From Planctomycetota bacterium (lineage in GTDB: Bacteria > Planctomycetota > Phycisphaerae > UBA1845 > PWPN01): a stretch of DNA of 64,000 nt. Location: NCBI GenBank assembly GCA_022711465.1, contig JAKLEZ010000022.1, positions 40,625 to 104,624 of the forward strand. The letters are read 5' to 3'. Made by a program: the position numbers and the translations under genes. This document shows, in pieces, positions 16,708 through 25,770 of the stretch. The notes under the pieces were generated by a model. The model was given only the letters and a program-made list of their open reading frames with translations. It was not told the origin of the DNA and did not search any database. Position 1 is the first letter of the stretch. Every line of letters begins with the position of its first letter.

Positions 16708-18597
16708 TCACCCGGAAGCGCGGGTCTCGGCTCGCCTGGCGGGTCCATCCGGCTGGGTAACGACCACCAGTTCCTTGCCCGGCTTGTCCTCGTATCCGCT
16801 CAGCTCGAAGACGATTCGCGGCGACAGATTCGTTTCCCTTTTGAGGAGATCCAGGTGTCCGCTGGTCATGACGAGGTAGACCGGACGCGGTTCGGTGAGC
16901 TTGGTTCGGATTCGCTTCTCGAACTCGCGATAGACTTCTTCCTGGACCGCCAGCCGGTTCTGGCGCAGGTCGGTCATCTCCAGTTCGTTGATCAATCGCC
17001 GAAGGCGGTAGCCGTGGTAGAACTCGACCGTGGCATCCGGGCGGCCGCCAACCCAGTAGATCGGGTCGGACACGCCAATGCCGTGCCGGGTGAATTCTCT
17101 CACCAAGGCCTTGGCTTCAGTATCGACGTCCATGAACTGTCTGGCGGCCGGCACTCCCAGGACGGTCGCCAGGGCGGTGCTCGCGCTGAGCAGGACGAAC
17201 GACCACCCTCGTATCCCAAAGGCAAACAGAAGGCACGACAGGGTGAGGAGCATGAACATCGGCAGGGCGACCCGGAGGTAGAGTGAGAGCGTATTGCCGC
17301 TCTGGGTGTACAGCTCTTGCTGGACGACGATGCCGCCCGCGACGAGAAGAACACCAAGCAGGATCGGCAGAACCGCGGCCGTCGGCCTGAGCCATCGGGG
17401 GACCACGCCAAAGAACAGCCGGTCGACCACCGGGGCCAGGAGTAGGCAGAACGCGGGCATGATTGAGACGAGGTAATGCGGTCGTTTGTACCCCGCGGCA
17501 CTCAGGAAAACCAGGCCGCAGATCGCCCAGACGAACGCGAATGCCAGAGCTTTGCGCTGGGCAACATAGCGCTTTTGAAAGGGGGCGGCCAGGGCTTCCG
17601 GGAGGGAGCACAGGAACGGGGCGGTCAGGCCGAATACGAACGGGAGGTAGTAGTAGAAGGGCGGGTCTTTGCCGCGCTCGCTCAGCCCGCCGCTGAAGCG
17701 TTCAAGGTACTCGATCCTCCAAAGGGCGGCCGCGTTGTCGACCTTCAGGCGGATGTACAGCGGCCAGGCGCCCGCCAGGACGGCGAAGACCAGAAGACCG
17801 GTCAGTACCCACGGCCAGGGGAGCCGAAACCACTGGGCGAGGGCGTCCGCGGACGCGAAACGCAGGCGACCGCCCGCGGGAACCCGGCCGGCCGTATTCA
17901 GGATCGGGACCGCGACGAACCACCAGAGCGTCAAGGCAACGCCGGCTGTGGCCATCGGCAGGGGGGCTTTGGCCATCATCGCGGCGGAGAAGGAGGCGAA
18001 CATGACGATGACGAAGGGTTTGCTCGGCCGCTGATGTTGGAAGGCTCGCCAGAAGCAGGCGAAGGTCAGAGTCGTGAACAGCCCCAGGATCATGTCGACC
18101 TGGGCGCTGTGACTGAAGAACACCGTGGTCGCGCAGCAGCCCATCACGAATCCGGCCACGAATCCGGCGCGCCGGCCGAACATCATGGTGCCCAGCCACC
18201 AGACGGCCAGGCTGTTGAGGAACGCGGCCAGGGCCGAGGGCAACCGCGCGGTCAGATCCGACACCGGCTGTGAGTTCGGATCGTCGAGCAGCGAGGAGAT
18301 TGCGGCGATCGCCCAGTAGCCCAGCGGGGTCTTGCGGATGCGTGGGATTTCGGCCAGTTGCGGGATCAACCAGTTGCCCGATTGAATCGTCTGGCGAGCG
18401 GTCTGGGCACAGATGCACTCGTGGTCGCCCATCGACGGCCCGGAGCCGATCCACGCGAAGCAGGTGGTCAGCGAGAGAAGCAGCAGGAGAAGACCCATAC
18501 TCTGAAAGCCAGACGGCATCGCGGCTTTGTCGCCGGGTGCCTCGTTGTTCTCCAGGAGCGGCTGCCCTGCCGCATGATCGCCGTCGGTGGTCAACAT
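16708..18597 (-). CDS. GT39/ArnT-like membrane glycosyltransferase
   Basis: A 629-residue polytopic glycosyltransferase of the PMT/ArnT superfamily, which transfers a sugar from a polyprenyl-phosphate donor to an acceptor on the periplasmic side. After the first membrane helix comes the catalytic loop GDHECICAQTARQTIQSGNW. D58 and E60 take the place of the usual DE pair, followed by WLIP and RIRKTPLGYW. About ten further hydrophobic segments follow, then a soluble tail. The ATG at 18597 follows AAGGAG closely. It pairs with the downstream GT2 synthase. The acceptor (lipid A, glycan or protein) cannot be told. Confidence 0.88.
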   Translation of the reverse strand: MLTTDGDHAAGQPLLENNEAPGDKAAMPSGFQSMGLLLLLLSLTTCFAWIGSGPSMGDHECICAQTARQTIQSGNWLIPQLAEIPRIRKTPLGYWAIAAISSLLDDPNSQPVSDLTARLPSALAAFLNSLAVWWLGTMMFGRRAGFVAGFVMGCCATTVFFSHSAQVDMILGLFTTLTFACFWRAFQHQRPSKPFVIVMFASFSAAMMAKAPLPMATAGVALTLWWFVAVPILNTAGRVPAGGRLRFASADALAQWFRLPWPWVLTGLLVFAVLAGAWPLYIRLKVDNAAALWRIEYLERFSGGLSERGKDPPFYYYLPFVFGLTAPFLCSLPEALAAPFQKRYVAQRKALAFAFVWAICGLVFLSAAGYKRPHYLVSIMPAFCLLLAPVVDRLFFGVVPRWLRPTAAVLPILLGVLLVAGGIVVQQELYTQSGNTLSLYLRVALPMFMLLTLSCLLFAFGIRGWSFVLLSASTALATVLGVPAARQFMDVDTEAKALVREFTRHGIGVSDPIYWVGGRPDATVEFYHGYRLRRLINELEMTDLRQNRLAVQEEVYREFEKRIRTKLTEPRPVYLVMTSGHLDLLKRETNLSPRIVFELSGYEDKPGKELVVVTQPDGPARRAETRASG

Positions 18598-18746
18598 TCA
18601 CTCCTTGTCTCCGAAGCCTGGCCTTGGTCGGTGGTCCACATGGTAGGTGGCATCGGTTTGGAGTCAAGACGGGGACCGGTGAAACGCAACCAGACAGCGT
18701 CAAGTGGACGGGTGCCAGTCGACGGCGGAGACCGGCGATCGTTACC

Positions 18747-18776
18747 TTGCCGTCGACCAGCGAAGTACAGTATAAG
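18747..18776 (+). promoter_or_regulatory. Sigma-70-type promoter for the RMD1-family gene
   Basis: TTGCCG (18747-18752), an 18-nt spacer, then TATAAG (18771-18776; 5 of 6 to consensus). It lies about 80 nt before the ATG of the plus-strand gene, in the divergent spacer with the GT39 gene. Confidence 0.45.
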
Positions 18777-18855
18777 GATAGTACGGCTGCGGTTTTCGTG
18801 ATGCTGAATCGCTGATGATGTGAGCGCCGCGGCCGGTTCCGGCAGGAAGACACTC

Positions 18856-20034
18856 ATGGATAGCGTGCAGGGACATGACGGGACCACTGGTCATGCCGGG
18901 TCGATCGTCCGTTGCGAGGATTCGTCGCCGGCTGTTCAGGTGGTGGACGGTGTGTGCTATGTCCTGTTTGCCCACGATATCGGCTTGGCGATCAATCTGA
19001 ATGAGGCCGAGCGTCGGGTCACCGACGTCAAGCAGCGTGAGACGATCAGGCACAAGCGGCGCACTCCCCAGTACTTTGAATACGACCCGCCGCCCCTTCG
19101 CGTGACCCAGGACATACTGCCTCTGGTGTTGGGTGACTTTCAAACCGCGCCCGTGGTCGACATGATGATCTACGACTTCGGCGCGGTCTCGGTGACCTAC
19201 ACGATTCCCCTCTCCGGCTCGATCTTCGGGTTGCTGGCCCTGAGCGACGTTCTGTACGACAACAATGCCCTGCTGGCCGATGCCCGGAGTCGGGTCGAGC
19301 ACCTTCTGGCCACCATCGCCCCGGCCGTGAACAAGCCCCGGATCTCCGAACTGGTTGAGGACTATGCCATCTACCGGATTGAGGCTCTGACGCCCGGCGT
19401 CAATCCCGATCGCGTGCTGGCCGATCACGGTTCGCTTCTGGCCCAGATTCTGCGCGCCGAACTCAACCCGCTCTCCGCCCAGGAAGTGAATGAGGCCCTG
19501 AGCTGCCGGATTTCCTTCAGCGACGACGATCTGGCAATCATGGACTGGAACGCGGCTGTCGTGCTCGGGGCTGACACGGAAGACGTGCGGGCGGTGCTGG
19601 AATACGCGAATGTCGAGCTGCTGGAAATGCGTTTTCTGGACGATCGGCTGGACGACGCCCTGGATCAATCGTACGAGGCCCTGACTCGACAGACCTGGCG
19701 ACGCCGATTGCTCCTGACCACGCTGGAAGCTGACATGCGTCGGGTCGCCGAATTGCAGGTCGACAGCGCCCTCCTGTTCGAGGGAGTGAACAACGCCCTC
19801 AAGTTGCTGGGCGACCAGTACCTGGCCCGGGTCTACCGTGCGGCGAGTCAGCGCCTCCATCTCGGCGACTGGGATGCCAGCATCATTCGGAAACTCCAGA
19901 CTCTGGAAAGCATCTATCAGAAGATGACGGATGAGAACACGCACCGACGCATGGAAGTGCTGGAGTGGATCATCATCATTCTGATCGCGATGGAGATCGT
20001 CATTTCGTTCTTCCCGGGCCTGACCGGGAGTTGA
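18856..20034 (+). CDS. RMD1/DUF155 family membrane protein
   Basis: A 392-residue protein of the RMD1/YagE (DUF155) family. The diagnostic end is visible: a helical stretch LQTLESIYQKMTDENTHRRM followed by the tail-anchor helix VLEWIIIILIAMEIVISFF. The middle carries VVDMMIYDFGAVSVTYTIPL and FSDDDLAIMDWNAAVV, also typical of the family. Eukaryotic relatives are mitochondrial inner-membrane proteins needed for translation or meiosis; the bacterial function is unknown. The ATG at 18856 has GCAGGAAG upstream and is preferred over a GTG at 18820. A 481-codon antisense frame across this gene is a coding shadow. Confidence 0.85.
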   Translation: MDSVQGHDGTTGHAGSIVRCEDSSPAVQVVDGVCYVLFAHDIGLAINLNEAERRVTDVKQRETIRHKRRTPQYFEYDPPPLRVTQDILPLVLGDFQTAPVVDMMIYDFGAVSVTYTIPLSGSIFGLLALSDVLYDNNALLADARSRVEHLLATIAPAVNKPRISELVEDYAIYRIEALTPGVNPDRVLADHGSLLAQILRAELNPLSAQEVNEALSCRISFSDDDLAIMDWNAAVVLGADTEDVRAVLEYANVELLEMRFLDDRLDDALDQSYEALTRQTWRRRLLLTTLEADMRRVAELQVDSALLFEGVNNALKLLGDQYLARVYRAASQRLHLGDWDASIIRKLQTLESIYQKMTDENTHRRMEVLEWIIIILIAMEIVISFFPGLTGS

Positions 20035-20071
20035 GCCGGAAACGCCGCTGACAGCGTCTGCCTGGCACGAA

Positions 20072-21310
20072 TCACGTCTTGATCGTGACGCCGTCCTTGT
20101 CGAGATAGGCTCGTGTGTTCTTCTTGAGAGCCATGTTGGCCAGGTGCAGCGGCCTGACGGCCCTGTGGCCGATCTCCACGGGTGCATTCGGCTGCTTGCG
20201 GCTCTTAAGGCATTCGAGGAAGTTCCGGGTATGCGGCTCGGTCGAGGTCACGCTGCCCGGGAGATTCTCCTTGGCGGGCTTGGGCCAACCGGCTTCCCAG
20301 CCGTTGACCTGATCGAAGACCCGGTAACCGGCCTCGGTCAGGAAGAGGGCCCCCTTGGTTCCCTGGAAGGTGATCGACCAGCCGTTGCGCCAGGTGCTGG
20401 TCGTGTAGCCCAGCGTCCAGGTGCACAGGAAGCTCGGGTACTCGAACGTGCAACAGAAGGTGTCCGGCGTCTCGGTGGGCTTGTTCTTGTAGACCTCTCC
20501 AAACTGAACCGCGGACAGCGGCTGATCCACGCCCATCATCCACTGGACCACGTCCATGAGGTGCGTTCCCTGGTCAGTCTCGTTTCCGCCGGAGAACGGC
20601 CAGAAGTAGCGCCAGTAGCGGAACTTGACCGGCGCGTACTCCTGTTTGCCGGCCGGCCCGCAGAACCTCTCCCAGTCGAGCTTGCCGCCCACGTCGACGT
20701 TGGGATCGACGCCGAAGTTCCAGTACCACTCCGCCCGGACCAGGTGGATGTCGCCGAGGACCTTGTCATCGAAGTACTTCTTGATCTCGTCCCGGATAAT
20801 CGGCGAGCTGCGTCGCTGCATGCCAATCTGCACGATTCGATCGGACTTGCGGACCGCTTCCACCATCTGATTGCCTTGCTCGATGGACCAGCACATGGGC
20901 TTCTCGCAGTAGACGTCCTTGCCCGCCGCCAGGGCGTCGATGAGGTGCTGGCAGTGCCAGTGCTCAGGCGAGCTGATCAGCACCGCGTCGAGATCCTTGC
21001 GCTCGAGCAACTTCCGGTAGTCGTCGTAGCCCTTGGCCTTGTCGCCTGCGATTTCGAGTCCCTTCTGGAGGTTGGGCTCGTACACATCGGCCACCGCAGC
21101 CCATTCGACACCGTACTTCTTGAACACATTCATGTGATGACGTCCCATGCCGCCGGAGCCGATGATGCCCATCGCCACCTTGGCGTTGGCTCCACTCGCC
21201 GCAGCTTGTGCCCGTGCCGTCCTTGCGGCGGTGCCTGCAAGCACGCCCGCACCTACGCCGGCCAGGCTGGTACCCAGGAATCGTCGCCGATTCAGTCTAT
21301 TGTCCGCCAT
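20072..21310 (-). CDS. Tat-exported Gfo/Idh/MocA family oxidoreductase
   Basis: A 412-residue dehydrogenase-like protein with a canonical Tat signal (LNRRRFLGTSLAGVGAG) and cleavage near ARAQ-AA. The Rossmann motif GIIGSGGMGRHH (48-59) and SSPEHWHCQ precede the EKP signature at 136-138. The C-terminal substrate domain contains WYWNFGVDPNVD, the PFSGGNETDQGTHLMDVVQW metal/substrate region, and TPDTFCCTFEYP. The ATG at 21310 has AGGAG eight nt upstream. It is more similar in length and motifs to classic planctomycete paralogues than the gene at 2548-3858. It stands alone, converging on the RMD1 gene 37 nt away. The substrate is unknown. Confidence 0.9.
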   Translation of the reverse strand: MADNRLNRRRFLGTSLAGVGAGVLAGTAARTARAQAAASGANAKVAMGIIGSGGMGRHHMNVFKKYGVEWAAVADVYEPNLQKGLEIAGDKAKGYDDYRKLLERKDLDAVLISSPEHWHCQHLIDALAAGKDVYCEKPMCWSIEQGNQMVEAVRKSDRIVQIGMQRRSSPIIRDEIKKYFDDKVLGDIHLVRAEWYWNFGVDPNVDVGGKLDWERFCGPAGKQEYAPVKFRYWRYFWPFSGGNETDQGTHLMDVVQWMMGVDQPLSAVQFGEVYKNKPTETPDTFCCTFEYPSFLCTWTLGYTTSTWRNGWSITFQGTKGALFLTEAGYRVFDQVNGWEAGWPKPAKENLPGSVTSTEPHTRNFLECLKSRKQPNAPVEIGHRAVRPLHLANMALKKNTRAYLDKDGVTIKT

Positions 21311-21467
21311 GGTTTGATCTCCTGTGAGCCTCGACACGGGTTCAAATTACCGCGCAGTGCGGCCCTTGGCAACCCGGCAGGGCACGTGCAATATCCCGGA
21401 CCGGGCGATGGCTTGTTTCCTGCAGGGATTGTGTGCCGCCGCCCGAAGTCTGGCGGTCGTCTCCCGG

Positions 21468-22760
21468 TCATGACGGCTGGGGAATCGAGTAGCTGAACTC
21501 CGCCCAGCGTCCTTCCTCGCTTTTCGCCTCGATACGCCCTCCATGGGCCTGAATGATCCGCCATGCGGTGTAGAGGCCGACGCCGGTTCCCCGCTCCTTG
21601 CGCAATGCAGGTACATCCAGACGCGAGAACTTGCGGAACAGGCCGGACCGGTGACTCGCAGAGAATCCTGGTCCATCGTTACGCACCGACACCCGCAGCT
21701 GGCCTTCCGAAACCAGCGCGCTCAGCAGGATCTGCCCGCCCTCGAAGCCGTACTTGGCGGCGTTGCTGAGCAGATTCACCATGACGATTTTCACCAGGTC
21801 GGGATCGATCGTGACCCGCGGCAGATCAGGGGGGATGGACCGCGTCAATTCCATCCGCTTGTTCTCCAGCTGAGATCGGACTAGTTCGAGGCTCGGTTCA
21901 ACGACCGAAGTCTGGAAGTCGATGTCGGGACGAAGCCGGGCCTTGAGCTCACCGCCCTCCAGCCGTGCAAGGTCGAGGTACTCCTGGACGAGGCCAAGGA
22001 GATACTCCCCTTTCCTGGTCAGGCTGGCGAGCTTCTCGCGTTGCTTGGCCTCAAGCGGTCCGAGGTAGCCGTTCATCAGCAGCCCGGCGTCCATGAGCAT
22101 CGAAGCCACCGGGCTCTTGAGCTCGTGGGTGACAAAGCCGAGCATCTCGAAGTAGGCCTTGTTGGCCGCGGTTAGCTGCTCGATTCGCCAGGCTTTCTCC
22201 ACGGCCTGGCCGAGCCGCTCGGCGATGGCCGTCTGAAAGCGGGCGTGGCGGTCCTGATAGGCGTTCGCGTGTCGGGAGCTGCGGAACAACAGGCCCACGA
22301 TACGGCCTTCGACCGCGAGGGGGCAGGTGAGGTTGGATCGCACGCCCTCACGGACCAGCAGCCGGGTGGAAGCCGATTTCGGCCGCTGCTCAAGATATCG
22401 CTCCAGATCACTGATGATACGCGGAGTGCCGCGATGGAGAATGGTCTCCAGGGAACTCCCCGCCAGATCAGCCGCATATCCGTTGCCGAGCAGGAGCGGC
22501 TCGTAGGTTGCCCTGGTTCGATGGGACACCAGCCGCCGCCCATTTTCCTCGACGAACGCCAGGCTCACGCGGTCGCAAGGGCTGATCTCGCGAAGTCGAT
22601 CGAACAGAAAGGCGAGCAGCTCGTCGAGCGACTCGGCGGCGGCGACCTTCCGATTGATGAGTTCGAGAATCTGCGTCTCGGCGGGTGACAGGACGCCCGG
22701 TTGGGCGCCGGCATCGGCCGGGTCAAGGAAACGAACGAGGGTGTCGGGATCGATGGCCAT
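21468..22760 (-). CDS. GAF-domain sensor histidine kinase
   Basis: A 430-residue histidine kinase without membrane segments, so cytosolic. Residues about 33-190 form a GAF domain, followed by a short coiled linker. The dimerisation/phosphoacceptor helix contains FVTHELKSPVAS, with H212. The ATPase has the N box NLLSNAAKYG, G1 NDGPGF and G2 GTGVGLYTAW. It lies 79 nt downstream of a lone receiver protein that itself follows the hox genes by 5 nt, so it is probably the end of the hox transcript. It may read a small molecule or redox state through the GAF domain and phosphorylate the receiver. The ligand is unknown. Confidence 0.9.
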   Translation of the reverse strand: MAIDPDTLVRFLDPADAGAQPGVLSPAETQILELINRKVAAAESLDELLAFLFDRLREISPCDRVSLAFVEENGRRLVSHRTRATYEPLLLGNGYAADLAGSSLETILHRGTPRIISDLERYLEQRPKSASTRLLVREGVRSNLTCPLAVEGRIVGLLFRSSRHANAYQDRHARFQTAIAERLGQAVEKAWRIEQLTAANKAYFEMLGFVTHELKSPVASMLMDAGLLMNGYLGPLEAKQREKLASLTRKGEYLLGLVQEYLDLARLEGGELKARLRPDIDFQTSVVEPSLELVRSQLENKRMELTRSIPPDLPRVTIDPDLVKIVMVNLLSNAAKYGFEGGQILLSALVSEGQLRVSVRNDGPGFSASHRSGLFRKFSRLDVPALRKERGTGVGLYTAWRIIQAHGGRIEAKSEEGRWAEFSYSIPQPS

Positions 22761-22839
22761 TCTCGGGACCGCCGAAGGCCCGAACGGTTCGCGCTGGCCG
22801 GTTGCCCGGACGATGTGCGGAACACGGCCGGGGGCGAGT

Positions 22840-23223
22840 TCACTTGCTTTTCTTCAGCTTCGCCTTGAGCACGCTGAGCAACGTGTTGGGGTCAATGGGC
22901 TTCTGGAACACGCCGTTCAGGCCGAGGGCGGTGTAGTCGGTGCTCGTGCTCAAGCTGTCGCCGACCGAGCTGAGCATGTAAATCGGGGCCTTGTTGCCCA
23001 GCGCCCGGAGTTCCTTGACGAAGGTCGTGCCCGCGTCGACCTCCTCCATCATCAGGTCGACAATGACGAAGTCCGGCTTGGCCTCCTTGTAGACCTTGAG
23101 CCCGGCCTCGGCACTCTGGGCCTCGACCATGATATAGCCGGCTGACTCGAGGATCGTCCTGACCGCGTCGAGGAAATCCTGATCGTCATCGATGTAGAGA
23201 ATGACAAACTTCCCGTTCTGCAT
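22840..23223 (-). CDS. Stand-alone response regulator receiver protein in the hox operon
   Basis: A 127-residue CheY-like receiver with no output domain. The acidic pocket is D12-D13 (LYIDDDQDF) and the phosphoacceptor is D56 (FVIVDLMMEE). The switch residue is in LSSVG (S85/S86) and the conserved Lys is K108 (FQKPI). The tail is lysine-rich. GAGGTAAG gives a good ribosome site, and the start lies 5 nt after the hoxW stop. It is the likely partner of the histidine kinase encoded next. Without an output domain it must act by protein contact, for example in a phosphorelay or on a motor or regulator. Confidence 0.92.
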   Translation of the reverse strand: MQNGKFVILYIDDDQDFLDAVRTILESAGYIMVEAQSAEAGLKVYKEAKPDFVIVDLMMEEVDAGTTFVKELRALGNKAPIYMLSSVGDSLSTSTDYTALGLNGVFQKPIDPNTLLSVLKAKLKKSK

Positions 23224-23228
23224 GTTTC

Positions 23229-23747
23229 TTACCTCATCGAAGTTGCGAGGACTTCGCCCGACGAATGGTCAGTATCCCAGTCATCCCGCTCGAAGTCGCC
23301 TTCACGCAGGAACTGCTCCACGAAACGGATCGCCGCGGCCAGATTGACTCGGGCCCGTGGGGATAGCGACTCCCCGAAGTCATCGAAATCGTATCCGCGA
23401 ATTCCGAGAATGAAACCCCGGGTACGGCCACCGAAGAGTGCGTGCGCCAGACCCAGGACCTGCCGGGGCTCGATGCTGTGGGTGCTGAAGTTGATGCCCG
23501 CTTGCGGCTCGATGGGCCGGAACGAGAAGGGCGCCTCTCCGGTCGAATCGGCGTCGGCGAAAACGACGATGTCGTGCGCGGCGACGGCCTGGGCATCCTC
23601 GACCGTGAGCTGGTAGTCGGCATCGACGGTCACCGCCGGAAGGACCAGTGACTCGACCACCCCGGCCAAAGCCGGGCCCAATCCATCGTCGAGCCGGCCG
23701 GGGTTGCCGTAACCGATCAGCAGAATGGTGGCGTCCTTCTTGCTCAT
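23229..23747 (-). CDS. hoxW: Hydrogenase maturation protease for HoxH
   Basis: A 172-residue protein of the HycI/HoxW/HyaD endopeptidase family, which removes the C-terminal extension of the large subunit after nickel insertion. The family signature GYGNPGRLDDGLG is at residues 12-24. The metal-sensing acidic and His residues lie in VVFADADST and FSTHSIEP. Its ATG overlaps the hoxH TGA (ATGA) and AAGGG precedes it, so it is translationally coupled to its substrate. Length is normal. It presumably acts on HoxH, because the other large subunit in the window has no extension to cleave. Confidence 0.9.
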   Translation of the reverse strand: MSKKDATILLIGYGNPGRLDDGLGPALAGVVESLVLPAVTVDADYQLTVEDAQAVAAHDIVVFADADSTGEAPFSFRPIEPQAGINFSTHSIEPRQVLGLAHALFGGRTRGFILGIRGYDFDDFGESLSPRARVNLAAAIRFVEQFLREGDFERDDWDTDHSSGEVLATSMR

Positions 23748-25189
23748 CCCTTGCTCTTGGTGTCCAGCAGCTTCCCTTCGTGATCGACCAGTTCGACCGT
23801 GAGGGGCATCTGTCCGAGGGCGTGGGTCGCGCAGGAAAGACATGGATCATACGCCCGGATGGCCACCTCGATGTGGTTCAGAAGTCCCTCGGTGATGGTC
23901 ACGCCCGACAGGTGGTCCTTCGCGACCTTCTCCACCGCCCGGTTCATGGGTTCGTTGTTGTTGGTGGTCGACACAATCAAGTTGGCCATGACCACCTGGT
24001 CCTTGTCGTTGACCCGGTAGTGGTGGAACAGCGTGCCGCGGGGGGCTTCGATCAAACCGACCGCCTCGTCGCGGCGCTGGCCCTTGGTGACCAGGTCTGT
24101 GCCCTGCAGATCCTTGTCGTGCAGAAGAGCCTCGATCTTCTCGATCGAGTGCAACAGCTCGATCATCCGCGACCAGTGGTATGCCATGGTCAGGTTGTTG
24201 GGCTTGTTGTCGGTGACGGCCATGAACTCCTTGCGGGCCGCTTCTGCCTCGGGCGTGTCGATGAAGTCGGCCGTGTTGACTCGGGCCAGCGGGCCGACCC
24301 GGTACCAGCCCTTTTCCGGCCCCAGGCTCTTGATAAAGGGAAACTTCATGTACGACCAGGAACGCACTTCCTCGGCGATGTAGTCAGTGTACTTCTGGTA
24401 GTCGACCTGATCGAAGATCTTCTTGCCGAGGGGGTCGATCGCCCGCAGGTTGCCGTGGTACAGATCCATGGCTCCGTCCTGGCGGATCAGGGACAGATGG
24501 TTCGAGTCGAACGAGCCGAAGGGAGCGACCTTCTTCAGGTTGGTGACGGTGTAGTCCTTGGCGATCTTGACCGCCTCGCGAGACCACTGGACCATCTGCT
24601 CGATGTCCTTGAGGAAGCCGTCGCGCTCGGCAATGGAGAGATTCTTGTTGATGCCGCCGGGAATCGCTCCGGTTCCGTGGATCTTCTTGCCCGCGGTCGC
24701 CTTGATGATCTCCTGGCCGTACTTGCGCATCATCACGCCCTGGACGGCCAAGTTCGGGAACTTGGCGGCCACGCCGATGACGTTGCGGATCGCCACGTCG
24801 GCATCAAAGCCGAAGAGCAAGTCGGGCGAGCACAGGTGGAAGAAATGCAGGGCGTGGGACTGAAAGAACTGGCCGTAGTGCATCAGCCGGCGCATCTTCT
24901 CGGCGGTTGGAGTGAGGTTCTCGCCGCCGACGATTCGATCCATGGCCTTGGCGGCAGCCAGATGGTGGCTCACCGGGCAGATGCCGCACAGACGCTGGAC
25001 CAGGACGGGTACTTCCCAGAAGGGCCGACCCTGGATAAACCGCTCGAAGCCGCGGAACTCCACCACGTGCAGGCGGGCTTGCCGCACCTGCTTCCTTTCG
25101 TCGAGCAGGATAGTGACTTTCCCGTGTCCCTCGACGCGGGTGACCGGCTCGATCACGATTCTCTGCATTCTCTCTGTCGCAGCAACCAC
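23744..25189 (-). CDS. hoxH: Bidirectional NAD(P)-linked [NiFe]-hydrogenase large subunit
   Basis: A 481-residue catalytic subunit of a group 3d-type cytosolic hydrogenase that interconverts H2 and protons with NAD(P)(H). Motif L1 is RLCGICPVSHH (C68, C71) and L2 is YDPCLSCATH (C450, C453, H456). A 25-residue extension starting ALGQMPLTVELV follows H456 and is the expected target of HoxW. The N-terminal RIVIEPVTRVEGHGKV is typical. The start is GTG at 25189 with GGAGG six nt upstream; an internal ATG seven codons in is possible. It lies 20 nt after hoxY and overlaps hoxW. Confidence 0.96.
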   Translation of the reverse strand: MVAATERMQRIVIEPVTRVEGHGKVTILLDERKQVRQARLHVVEFRGFERFIQGRPFWEVPVLVQRLCGICPVSHHLAAAKAMDRIVGGENLTPTAEKMRRLMHYGQFFQSHALHFFHLCSPDLLFGFDADVAIRNVIGVAAKFPNLAVQGVMMRKYGQEIIKATAGKKIHGTGAIPGGINKNLSIAERDGFLKDIEQMVQWSREAVKIAKDYTVTNLKKVAPFGSFDSNHLSLIRQDGAMDLYHGNLRAIDPLGKKIFDQVDYQKYTDYIAEEVRSWSYMKFPFIKSLGPEKGWYRVGPLARVNTADFIDTPEAEAARKEFMAVTDNKPNNLTMAYHWSRMIELLHSIEKIEALLHDKDLQGTDLVTKGQRRDEAVGLIEAPRGTLFHHYRVNDKDQVVMANLIVSTTNNNEPMNRAVEKVAKDHLSGVTITEGLLNHIEVAIRAYDPCLSCATHALGQMPLTVELVDHEGKLLDTKSKG

Positions 25190-25209
25190 GGCGATCCTCC
25201 GAAAAGGAA

Positions 25210-25755
25210 TCAGTCGTACTTGACCAGTTCATAGGGCAGTTGCACGGGTTTGTTGCCCAGCAGCGCCACCAGGGTTTCCCAGAGCGCGTCCGCAGGAGGC
25301 GGGCATCCGGGGATGTAGTAGTCGATCTTGACCACCTCGTCGCAGGGGAACACCTTGTTCAGCAGCAGGGGAATCTCGGCGTCGTTCGGGATCATGCCGC
25401 TGGGATTGTGCACGGTCGGGCCGTTGAGGTAGGCTTCATCCAGGCATTCCTTGAGCGGGATGGTGTTCCGCATGGCCGGCAGGCCACCCATGATGGCGCA
25501 GTCGCCGACCGAGATGAGCACATCGCAGTGCTTTCGGAAGTCCTGCAGCACGCGGACATTCTCTTCGTTGCAGCAGCCGCCCTCGATCAGGCCGACGGCA
25601 CACCGCCCGGTGAACTCCTTGATGTCGTCCACCGGGGACTTGTCGAAATCCACGATCTCGACCAGCTTGAGGATGCGATCGTCAATGTCCAACAAAGACA
25701 TGTGACAACCGAAGCATCCGGCCAGAGACGCGGTTGCGACCTTCGGTTTGGCCAT
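25210..25755 (-). CDS. hoxY: Bidirectional hydrogenase small subunit
   Basis: A 181-residue hydrogenase small subunit of the short, NuoB-like type, carrying the [4Fe-4S] cluster closest to the NiFe site. Ligands are visible as C14 and C17 (LAGCFGCHMS), the Cys in SVGDCAIMGG, and the Cys in YIPGCPPPADA. There is no Tat signal, in line with a cytosolic enzyme. The ATG at 25755 follows GGGAG. It sits between hoxU and hoxH with spacers of 15 and 20 nt. Confidence 0.95.
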   Translation of the reverse strand: MAKPKVATASLAGCFGCHMSLLDIDDRILKLVEIVDFDKSPVDDIKEFTGRCAVGLIEGGCCNEENVRVLQDFRKHCDVLISVGDCAIMGGLPAMRNTIPLKECLDEAYLNGPTVHNPSGMIPNDAEIPLLLNKVFPCDEVVKIDYYIPGCPPPADALWETLVALLGNKPVQLPYELVKYD

Positions 25756-25770
25756 GTTTGGCTCCCTTCT

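Noticed and set aside
18742..20187. Open frame of 481 codons on the minus strand across the RMD1 gene
   Set aside because: It is antisense to a gene with clear family motifs. Its composition is that of a high-GC shadow, and no ribosome site or family match is visible.
23648..25234. Open frame of 528 codons on the plus strand opposite hoxH
   Set aside because: HoxH motifs are unambiguous on the minus strand; the plus frame is low in conserved motifs and is a GC-driven shadow.
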